In this document: positions 34,161 through 45,900 of the stretch, piece after piece | How the letters are laid out: each line of letters opens with the position of its first letter | How positions within the stretch are numbered: the stretch's first letter is position 1 | Source of the DNA: Limnomonas spitsbergensis | Lineage: Eukaryota; Chlorophyta; Chlorophyceae; Chlamydomonadales | Assembly (NCBI GenBank): GCA_037349105.1 | Contig: JAYJMM010000019.1 | Location: 1,426,001 to 1,490,000 of the forward strand | Direction of reading: 5' to 3' | DNA length: 64,000 nt | The notes under the pieces: generated by a model | Told to the model about the DNA's origin: nothing | Seen by the model: only the letters and a program-made list of their open reading frames with translations | The model's database searches: none | Translations under genes and position numbers: made by a program

Positions 34161-35540
34161 GGTTATCCCCTCTGCCCGGGCGCCCAACAGTGACGGTGGG
34201 AGAAACATGATAGGAGCCGTTTCCAATTTCACCTTGCTTTCCATAATTTTCTAGCGGGCGAGGGTGCCGCCCTAAAACGGTACTCAAAAGGAGTGTGGGC
34301 AAGCTAAATGCAGAGAATTCTGCATCTGTATTTTGGAAGAAAGCGCGAGAGAAAGCGTGTTCTTTTATCTTGCAGTGTATGATAAAAAGAGAGAATCATC
34401 TCTAAACTCTGCCAAATAGTCTGCCCCCCCCCTTATTTTCTAGACGGTGCTCAAAATAACTGTTTTGCACCCACGTCATGATTTAACACTGGGGCTTATC
34501 TTCTGCACTTAAGGGTTCATTCCCACGCCACTGTCGTGTCGTTGTGTATTAGTTGCTTGCCCAGGGGGTCACTGTTTTTGTATCGCTGTCCAAGCGTATG
34601 AAGTGCCTGAACCGGTTTACGGGCACATGTCCCATGCACCTAATGTGATGCTCGGCTGGACTGTAAAACTTAACAAAACTTCAACGGAGGGGAAAGGAAA
34701 GAAAGGGAGGAACACAAAGGCGAAAGAATTATCTCTTCCCCACCAGAAAGGGAAGGCATTGGGATGGTACCTCGCCTTGTAGCTTGAAGGCCTGAACAAA
34801 TGAAATTAAAGAGTGGAGAAAGAAAGAAACAAAAAGGAGAAGGCCCCCCCTCCCAATTCTCCTCCCCCGAAAGAGAGAAAAATAAAACCAATTTTCCAGC
34901 TCCTAAGAAACTAGCCCTCAAATATGTCCACCGCGTCCTCCACAGCACGCAGGAGACTTGGTAAATAAGGGATGCAGTAAAACATCGGATCCATGCATTG
35001 GATCCATGCTGAAATGTTACATGTTCATGTCTGTGAGGCAAGGGCCGGTAGAGGTGCGGCATCCCTGCACCTGAGGCAAAGTTTGTACTGGATTTGATCG
35101 ATTTGTCTGAATTGTTGCATGTCAATTGGCTGGATGAACACGTCGTGTGTGAGAAGCAAGACCAACCTGATGCCAGGTGGGTGGATTCAATCGCCATGTA
35201 ATTTTAATCCAGAAGACCTATGTCATTTATGAGCATGATTTTACTTAACAACAGGGTGAGTGACTAGCGTAGGACCTGTCCGGTGGGGATCTTCAACTGC
35301 GCGGCTCAAAGAACCTGCGGTGTACGGCACGGCTCTAGTTCCCAGCCACGTCCCCCGCATTGTGAGAACGTCCCCATCAGGTCCCCCCCCCTGGTCCCCA
35401 TAGCCCTGTTTCAATTATAATATATACCGCTCTAGTGAACAAGCTTTTCAACAGCTAAGCTATCCTACTTTTTTAACAACGACCGCTGCCCTCTCCCATC
35501 TCCCCAACCCAAGAGGCTTTTGACATCCTAGATATCCAGG

Positions 35541-38500
35541 ATGAGTCCTCCTATCGTATTCCCATTTAGAGGCGAACAGTTCAGGTGCGTTCGCTGCTCA
35601 AGTGCTCCACCGGCTCGCAACAACATCTCAACATGTTGTATCGACATCGAGAGATGTTGGCCCACTGCTGCGGTCGCAGAGCTGTTGCAGCTACCATAGT
35701 GCATATCTGGAAGGTTCAGACAAAGCGGCCCGCATGCATACACACAACAGTATGACCGTCACATTTCCGCAATTTGCAGCTTCTCGCTTAACTACAAGAG
35801 CTCTCCCGAAGACAAGCCACTGGTGGACTTCTCTGCTATCATCATCGGTAAGCCTCGTGTGGCCGCTAATTCAGCAAGGGGGCGTTCACAGCACTCCGCT
35901 CCACCTCCATGGCACTGCCCTTCTACAGTCATTCGGCAAGAAGGCGTTTGAAAGAGCAACTTCCCATGAGCAGACCCTGTCACGCAAACCCTTAAACATG
36001 CTCATCCCCTGACTCACGCTTTCTAAACCGCAGCCCTTGTCCGAGCCGCCCGGCGCCCCCTTGCCTCCCTTCCACCCTCCATCGCATGGTCTCTCTGCCC
36101 GCCCAGCATGGCATAACCTTGCAGGGCACAGCCATAGCCATGGCTTCCTCCTACCTTGGTGCAGCACAGCTGACCCCATGACCCCCATACCCCTCATTAT
36201 TTTTCTTGGAGGCAGGCCCCGCCCAAACCTAAAACCTGAAGCACGTGCACAAAAAACAGCCTGCAAAGGCATATGACCCTCATCAGCTACTGAGGAGAGG
36301 CGATCAGAGGCAGGAAGGGCGCATGGCCTTGAATCCCCTGCCATGAGGCCAAGACCCCACAGCATTATTCCTCCACATGTGAATGTGCTGCCCTTTTGAA
36401 TGGACACATGGAATGGACACATCATGGCAGTCATGAAAGATCTCAAGCCATCTGCCTTTGACTCCACCCCAATGACTTCCTCAGGCTGTGGGTGACTGCG
36501 TTAGCTTTGTAACAGAAACTTCCTTGGAATCTGTTCACCCTTCCACCCCCACATGACCCACATGCCTTTGTCCTCCCATCTGCTGGATGACCCCGCCGCG
36601 CCTAGAACCTGAACGTCGAAAAGCAGTACAAGCAAGCAGACCAGGGTGTTTGAGATAAGCACGCAAGTGCCAAACCTAGACCTTAAACGCTGAGGGTTCA
36701 AAGAAACACCTCTTGGATGGCTGCTGTAACGCAGTAAAACAACCCTCCCCAAACAGGCCGCGATGGAAACGTCATGGACGTCGTGAACCGACACAAGCCA
36801 TCAGCGCTCGACTCTGCAGTGGTCACCAGCTGGGATTGTGACACGTGGCTTGAAGGGACTCAGGAGGTTTTTGGAGCATCGGCAGACGACGCCATCCATG
36901 TCCGACCCAAGTCCCTGGACCCTCTCGCTGAGGTAGGCATGCGTGGCCATGCGGGAAAGGTGGGGCATGCCAGGCCATGCGGGCGGGGTTTCGCATGCAT
37001 GAAGCATGCATGGTGGAGTGCGCACACATCCCATCACATGGCGTCTGTGCCCATTGCCTTTCCAAGGCTGGGGGTTCAGGTTCTGTGAGACAAGGGATGT
37101 GTCCTCTATGCATGGGGTTGAACGCGTGGGGTTCTAGGCATGGGAGTCTATGCATGGGGTTGAATGCATGGGGTTCTAGGCATGGGAGTCTATGCATGGG
37201 GTTCAACACATGGGGTTCTAGGCATGGGAGTCTATGCATGGGGTTGGACGCATGGGGTTCCATGCATGGGTCTTCCACACACGGTTTATACGCATGCATT
37301 TCCATGCATGGCGGATCTATGCTTTATCAAACCCTAAAACTGGTCCTGCTGGAATACATTTCTGTTCATGTGTTAATTAAATGTTTTCTGGGCCGTGCAA
37401 AGGTTAACATAAAAATATTCCTCATTGATCGTCAACAGCACTTTCCGGTCTAAAAAAAGAGTTTTCATACATTTTATGCTATGAGGGGAGCATTGAAAAG
37501 TCAGCTGATTCTGACCCAGGTAAGGCGATGCAGATCTCGGGGGATTACACGTGCCGTCCTCGAGCCTGAAGCAATGATGACCAAGTTGGGGACTGCCGAT
37601 TTTCTGCATTGGCTTGCTTCCCTTCCAGATCAAATTTGCATTCCAAATATCTTTGCGTTGCAGGGGAGCGACCTGGTTGCATTGATAGCGTAAGTGATCG
37701 GGTAATTACCTCAGCATGGTTGGTAAGCAATTTAATTTAAACTGTTCCGTGCAGGTAATCTTGCGGGTCGCGTCAGCAGGACATAGCTCGGGCATGCAAA
37801 TCACCTCAGTAGCGTCTATGAACAATTTCATTTCAACTGTTCTTTGCAGGCGATCGTGTATCACCAGCGCCCGGGCAGGCAGATGAACTCTCCCTTGCTC
37901 ATTAACCATTTTAACCATTTTAACCATGTATTTCCAACTCTTCCTCTCAGGTAATCATGCATCACATCTGCATCACATCTGCATCACAAGTGCCCAGGCT
38001 GGCAGATTAACTCAGCATTGTTTATTGAAAAAAGGTTTTCAACTCTTCCTCACAGGCGATGGTGCAACACCTGTGTCGAAGCAGGCAGATAAACTCTGCA
38101 TTTTTATTATTATTAAAATTCCTTTTCAACTCTTCCTCATAGGCGATCGTGCCTCAAAGGTGCCCAAGCAGGCAGGTTAATTCTGCATTGTTTATTAAAG
38201 ATTTTATTTCAATAATGCCTCTCAGGCGATCGTGCTGGTCGTGTCGGCGGCGCACGTGCCGGGAGAGGCGAACGACCTCAGCATGCTAGGCAAGCTCGAC
38301 TTCGTAGTTTCATACCCAGGTACGAAGCGAAGGCCTAATGAGTTGATCGATTTGTTACTCTGCAAGAGCAGTACTGCATACCGGTATTGCAACATTTGCC
38401 TTTTGCATGCCGTGTTTAATCTACTAAAATCGAAATACAGGTCAGGGAAGTTCCCGGGGTATGCCAAGTGGCCGGTTTTTGTCGAGCAGGGTCTTTTTTT

Positions 38501-39842
38501 TGACCGGCGTGCGCCGGGCGGGGGGTCTGAAAATGCCCGGTGGTGAGGTCGGAATTTTTAAAGACCCGGTGCAAACTAAAGCCTCGCTCGACCACAGCGG
38601 TTTGGCACGTAATAGTGTAGGCCACATAAATGAGCTGCACCACACCGGGGATTTCAGACTCGTGGGCTATGATAATCTGGGACAAACACGCCCGCATAGG
38701 GATCTTGGCAAAGCGATTGACGGACTCTGCAATCCAGCCCTTCAGCAACTGAAACTCAGCATCGAGCTTTGCCTCTATGGCGACACTCTCGAAAAAGGTT
38801 GTGCCACAGAAGTGGGACTTCAATGTGGCAAACTCAAGCAAGAGTGGAAGTGCGAGACCAAGACGTCATCACCCATCCATGCCCAGATAGTAAAGCGGGT
38901 CAAAATGCCGCGAAAGCGTCCAATACTTCCAGATTGCCAAAGCGCAACTCAAGGCCCTCCAGCAACTCAGAGGCTTTCGCAGGGATCTCTGTCGTTGCTG
39001 GCTGAGGCACTGCGATCCGCGTGAGCCAGGACATAACACCGGTATTGCCCTTTGCCTTCTTCGCGGGAGGGGGTTCTCTAGCAGGTTCTGTGCGATCGAT
39101 CATCTCGACGTCGCAATCTGAGTTGGTGTCTGTCATTTCAAGAAAGGATTTTGCCGGGGAGGGTCTGGTCAGAGATGAAATCCCCCCGGCTGACGCCGGG
39201 GGTATAGTCAGCTGAACCCCCATTTTCCCCGGCTGACGCCGGAAAGGGGTTCGCAGAATACCCGGCGAAAATAGACCTTAGGCCCATTTTCCCCGGCGCC
39301 GGGCCCGGCGTCACTTCCCTGATACAGGTACACAGCATAATCGTGGGTTTACTTTCTCTTCCCTCACAATGAATGTTGTTTGGAGATGCCTGACAGGGAG
39401 TTTTTAGTGGTATTTGAAATTGATCTTGGGTACCGGGAGTGGCTCGTTCTTGGTGAAGAGCTCGCCAATTTTCACCCGACCCTGATTAATTTCGTAATGT
39501 TCTAACGGGGGGGTATTTAGCTTGTGTTTTTCGTTACCGCACGACTAAACCTCGGCTTCGCGGAATAGATCGTTTGGTTACTACTTTGGTTAGGACTGGT
39601 CACTAGAAACCACTACAGAAACTGGTGAGGGATACTTTTAAATACTAGCTGGTCAACGCATTTTTTTAGTCGGTAATCAAGAGCGTTGGTCACAAACCCA
39701 GGTCCTGGGGGCAGCAGTCAAATAATCAACGATACAATAATTGATTTATTAAAATAATTGATGAAATAAACTAATCTATACCCAAGGAAGGCAAATCAAA
39801 TGTACTGTACGCCAGAAACTGATTTTCTGTACATTGAAATAG

Positions 39843-39911
<69 letters not shown>

Positions 39912-42900
39912 GGTACTCCAACCGACTCGACTCGACTCCATCTATTAACAGAACCTTGGCCAACAGACCTGGTGAGATCTTACTCTCCCCCCTAAACCTC
40001 CCTATCCCCCTGACCCTAAACCCTAAGCTCTCAACCCTTAACCCTCCTGCCTTGCAGGTAATGAGGACTCAACCAAACGCAATAACCTCAACTCTAAACT
40101 CTTTAACCTACCCACCCCACCTGAAGTCCTAAACTGTCATGCAGATATAGGACACTTTGGCAACCTCAATGACCTAAACCCTGAACACTCCAACCTAAAC
40201 CCTCAACCTGAAGTCCTTCACATTTTTTACGTGCAGATGCTGAGGGCTGAGCAGACGTCAAGAACCTATACCCAGAACACTAAAATAACCTGAGGCACCT
40301 AAACCCTCAAACCAAAGTCGTTACCCCCCGAGTTCCCCCCCCTCCTTCCTCTGTTGAATGACCAGGACCTCCTGATCCTCCTAACCCTCCTGGTCCTCCT
40401 AACCCTCATGATCCTGATTCCTGGAGTCCCATAACCTTTAACCCTTACCCCTCCCACCCCAAAGATGATGATGACCTCCTGATCCTCCTAACCCTCCCAA
40501 GCCTTACGGTATCCCCAAACCTTAAACCCTAAGCCATACAACCTGAACCCTCATGATGAAGACCTCCTCATCCTCCTTATCCTCCTGATCTCTGCCCACA
40601 AACTCTAAACATTGGACCTTGAACCTAGAACCCAAAACCCAAAACCTAAAACTGTTGACCCTCCTGCAGCAGATGATGAATACCTCCTCATCCTCCTGAT
40701 CCCTGGACCCAAACCCTAGACCCCTAACCTTCAACCCAACCTTCAACTGTCGACCCACCTGATACAGATGATGAGGACCGTGGAGACCTCAAGAACCACC
40801 GCACCTCGGACATCATGCCCCTAGTTGGGGAGCGTCACCCGTCAGGACCGATGTACGGTCTCGGAACTGGCCGGCAGTCGCTCATTATTGCGGTGGTGAG
40901 CCTAGTTGGGATGAGGGGATCTGATGTGTGGGGGATGGGGGAGTCTGGTTGGGAGCAGGGTTCAGAAGTGTGGGGGATCTGGTCGGGAGCAGGGATCTCA
41001 AGTGTGGGGGATGAGGGATCTGGTTGGGGCGGGGGGATCTGAAGCGGGGGGATGGGGGAGTCTGATTGCGATGATGGGATCAGAAGTCAGAAGGGGCGGT
41101 CCAAGATCTGGCTGGGTTGAAGGAAATTGAACCACGGGAGTTCAAAATAAGTCTTGAACGTAAAACCTTGACCCTAATCCCCAATCCCCCTCAAGCCTAC
41201 CTGGATCAGCCTTGCTGGATGCTGCCCGTGGGCATGCCCTCATTCACGTACAACAACTATGCGCACCTGGTTCAGGAGCACCACCCTGAGCCCTAAACCC
41301 TAAACCCTACCACAGGCTTACCTGGACCAGCCTGGTTGGACGCTGCGTGAGGACATGACGTCATTCACGTACGACAACTACGCACACCTGGTTCCTGAGC
41401 TGAAAAACGCAGTGCTGCGCGTCAAGTCGCACGATGGCGTCGACCTCGATGCGGTCCGCGCGATTGAGGCTGCTGGCGGAGTCGACGAGTACGAAATGGT
41501 GCGGTGGGGGTGGGACGCTGTCACACGGTGGGGAAGGGATGCTGTTGCACGGTGGGAAGGGATGCTGTTGCACGGTGGGAAGGGTTGCTGTTGCACGGTG
41601 GGAAGGTGTGCTGTTGCACGGGCGGAGGCCTTGGGAGTTGGCCCCCGCAGCTCAGGATGTGTCTACCAATTCCCAGCACCCCTGTTGAGGACTGCATGCT
41701 CACGAGCAGCAGTGACAATAGTAGCAGCAGTAGCATTGAAAGCAGTAGCAGTAGTGGCAGTACTATACTGGTGTACTGCTGCCCTCTTTCCTCCCCTCTA
41801 CTGCTTCCTCCTCATTCCCCACCGCCCGACCTCTGCTTCTTCCCCATGCCTTCAGGCCACCTTCACAAGGCTGGGCGAGGATCAAGGCCTGGCCGAGGCC
41901 GCCAAGATCCGCCTGAAGCTGCCCGACATCATCCCTGAGGGTCCCGAGGGAGAGGCGATGGCGGCCGTAGCCGCAGCCGCAGCGGCCGTGGCCGCCGCTG
42001 CAGCGGCGGCTGCCGCCGCTGCAGCGGGGGAGGACCCCCCCGGGCCCCCTCCTGACCCGTCTGCGCCCCCCAGCAAGCTGCGCTTGGACATTGGCTGGTC
42101 CACGTGGAAGAAGGTCAAGGTGGAGGGCGAGGAGGAGGAGGATGGAGATGGGGAGCCGGAGGCCACCGAGATGGACTTTGCGCTGCTGTTCTACAACCTG
42201 GCGGGCGAAGAAGTGCAGCAGGTGAGGGTTTAGTGAGTCGTATTTAGAATGGTGCGCGCCAGGCCTCGGCCAAGGGGGGCTGAATGCATATTAAATGTGT
42301 CTGACCTGTTGCTGAATTGTAGCAGAAATGTAGCTGAACTGTAGCTGAGCATGGCTTTACATTTTCTCTGTAGGTGAGCAGCAGCAACACCGAGGCGGAC
42401 AGTGAGAAGGTTGGGCAAAATAAATAACAAGGAGCCCCCAACCGGGGGGGGATGTCTATAAATGTATATTTAAAACATGTAAACCGTAGCTGAACTGTAA
42501 ATGAACTGTAGCTGAACTGTAGCTGAGCACAACTCTACTTTCCCTCTGCAGGTAAGCAGCAGCAGCACCGAGGCGGACGGCGTGAAGGTTGGGCGCGAGT
42601 ACGAGGAGCCCGAGCCGGAAGAGGAGCCGGAGGCAGAGGAGGAGCCCGAGGCCGAGGAGGGGGGCGAGGAGGGGGAGGAGGGCGGGGAGCCCAACGCAGC
42701 TAAGGAGAAGCCGCCGCCACTGATACCCAAAGAGGACCCTTACGCGTTCACGTTGCGGCATACGGTGTTTGTGGACATCGCAGCAGTGCCCAAGGACGTC
42801 CGCAGCGTGGTGCTGGTGCGTCCGCCTCTAAACCCAAATCCATGAACCGTAAAACCTGAACCCTGAAACCTGAACCCTGGAACCTGAACCCTAAATCCTA

Positions 42901-45900
42901 AACCTGTTATCCTCAACCCTTAACCCTAAAACCTAGGTGGTCCAGCCATTGCGTCGGCGCCGACCTTGCGCACCTGCGCCACATCTGTGTGATCACACCA
43001 AAAAGCCGGTCCTCCACTGTGTGGAGGGCGGGGTTTTGGGAGTTCCTCCATGTAGTGGAGGGACACTACGTGGAAGACGCGTGACATCAGTCACAGCGTG
43101 GACGCGATTCTCTAAAGCGCGGAGGCGGAACGCCCCAAGAATTAAATTTGGGTCCACAGACCATAATCAGAACGGGCAAGCTCCTCATACCCTGATCCCT
43201 TCACCCCAAACACTAATCCCTGAACCCTAAACACTAAACCCTGAACCCTAATCCCTTAACCCTTAACTCTACCGCAGTACCGCCCTCCCCTGGTGGTCCG
43301 AAACTACACCGGGGCCGGCTTCCAGCTTGTGCGTCTGGTGCTAGAAAGCTGCAAACTAAATGTTCGACCCTGATTCTCAACCACAGGTGGTCAGCAACTA
43401 CGCTGGGGCCGGCTTTCAGCACGTACGCCACGTACGCGTGAAGATGTACAACATCAGCAACGGGGAGGACGCGATCACCATGAAGGCCGCGGCCGTCCCC
43501 CCCCGCGAGCTGATTGATTTTGGGATTATCAGCAAGTTCGGTGCGGACGCGGCGACCACGCAGGTGCGTGTTTGTGGACCGTGCGAATATGTGGATCTGT
43601 AGATCCGAAGGATCCAGATCTATACTTTTAGATCTCTCTCCTCTCGAGCTGTTCGATTATGGAATCATTATCGTGTTTGGTCTCAACGTTGAGACGACGT
43701 AGGCGCGGCTGTGTGTGTATGCCTATCGCCTATCGCCTATTGGGACCGCCTCGTATAGGTCCTCTGGATCTAGATCTGTCCATAGCCCCCCCCCCCTCAT
43801 GTTAATCCTTGTCAGCCATCTGCCAGACTGCGTTTGTCTGAATCAGGGGGACCCCCAGGTCTGACTGTCCCAGAAATACGTGAATGTTGCAGGTCAAAAC
43901 ACTGAACCCTGTACACCCCTGAGTTCCTTTGCCTGAAAACCTTCCAATGTAGGCTACCTTTGCCAAATTTAACAAACAGTGTACATACACTATACAGCGC
44001 CTGCCAGCCCTGAACCCTAAGCCCTGAATCATCAATTCCGCATTCCATCCTTTCCAGGTCGTCTAGGAGTATGTGGTCAGCACATGCCACCTGTACCACC
44101 CTTCACACATTTCATCCTTTTTGCCACACCTCTTGGATGCTCTTCAAGCTGTGCGTGGAGTGCATGGACAGTGACTGCCAGCCCTGCAACCTAAACCCTA
44201 AAATATCAACCCTGAAGCCCACATTATTAACCCTGAAACCCTCATTGCAACCAGGTTGCTCTTGTGAAGCTGTACAAGGAGTATGTGGACAGCGCCTATC
44301 AGCTCTGGGCCGCCAGCGGGAAGGACACGGTGGCCTCTTTCTTTTCCGAGGGGCCTGCCGTCAAGGAGGCCATCAAGAAGTTCCAGGTGGGTTTAGGGTT
44401 GAGGTTTTCCTCGCCCCTTAACCTAGTCCTAAACCTGTTTACCTCAGTCTCCTCCAAGGGGCCCGCCTGCCTTCATGGAGGCCATCACGGAGTTTCAGGT
44501 GGATTTAGGTTTTTTTCTCTTCTCCCTTGATTCTGTCCGAAACCCTTAACCCTCAGTCTTCTCCGAGGGGCCTGTTTCAAGAAGGCGATCAAGATATTAA
44601 ACCAGATATCAATGTTCACACCTGGGGACTGGTCTTCATGATGTTCATACCTGGTGCCTGATCTTCACACTTGGGGATTGGTCTTCATCCTGTTGTTCAC
44701 ACCTGGTGCACCGGGTGGAGATCACAGTGTTCATACCTAGTGTGATGGTGCCTGATCCTCGAACCGGGGACTGATGTTCATACCTAAGGCCTGATCTTCA
44801 CACCTGGTGCAAGACCTTCACAACCGGGACTAATGTTTACACCTCAACCACAAACCTGATCTTCATACCTGGTGTTCACACCTGATCTTGATACATGGTG
44901 TTCACACCTGATCTTCATACCTGGTGTTCACACCTCATGTTCACACCTGGAATTCCAGGTGGAGATCACCGCGTTCAAGGCCAATGAGGCGGCTCTGCTG
45001 GCAAAGGCCGAGGACGATGGAGAGGAGCTCAGCTATGAGGCACGTGTGGGCATGATTATTATGTTTATGTTGTTGGGACTCAGCTACATGTCAGCTACAC
45101 TCGGGCGTGGAGCCTAGGGCCCATTTGTGGCCAGCCGTGCTGCTCTGGCCACCCATCGTAGGCCGGTCCAGGTTTGGACCCGAACGGGCCTTTTGCGGCC
45201 GCAGGGCGGCCTGCTGAAGGTGGACTGGTTGCCGAAAAATGAAACACCGTGTGTGGGTGCGCGTGTGCGGTGCATTGAGGGTTAAGCCGGTGCGCGTGTG
45301 CGGTGCATTGAGGGTTTAGCCGGTGCGCGTGTGCGGTGCATTGAGGGTTTAGCTGGTGCGCGTGTGCATTTCAGGTATTGCGCGTGTATGGGTCAGCCTG
45401 CATGGTGGCACGTACGGCGAGATGCTGCACAATACGGCGCAGGTTTAGACAGATTGTACTAACAAAGTAGCAGTTTACGGCACAATACGTCACAGGTTAA
45501 AGCAAACAAAATGACTGGAAGAACGAATCCCCTGCCCCTCAAGAGACTAGCCTTCAAGTTCAACCACGTTCCACAAAATCTAGGGCCACGCACCCCTGCC
45601 TGCCCCATGACCACGTGTGTGTGTGTGTGTGTTGTACTGTTTTGTGCCTTGCGCAATGCAGTTTCTTTATTTAGCAGTAAGGGGTGAATGTTTGAGTTTA
45701 GGTTTTAGACTTTGGTTACAGTGGTGGGTTGGTTGTGTAGTTGAGAGAGGGGAGGTTACTAGGATAGCTACGAGGTGTGTGTGCAGAACGTAGTGCAAGG
45801 AGGTTTATATTTTGGTCGGCAGGCCCTGAACCTTGAACCCTGCACTCCCTCCCGCAGGTGCGCCCCTCCATGTGGCGCTACTCCGTGCCGGGCGTGATGA

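Larger units (their letters stand above)
33241..35540. other. Intergenic, repeats only
   Basis: Holds three short SINE-like copies (33726, 33965, 34088) and purine-rich stretches at 34670-34870. A 175-codon minus frame at 34670-35197 has no recognisable motif and spans the purine tract. TATA-like AATTATAATATATA near 35414 could serve the gene that starts at 35541. Confidence 0.45.

Noticed and set aside
34670..35197. 175-codon minus-strand frame
   Set aside because: Low-complexity purine-rich sequence accounts for much of it and no domain is visible.
38461..39024. A 187-codon plus-strand gene
   Set aside because: It is the antisense shadow of the hAT transposase remnant.
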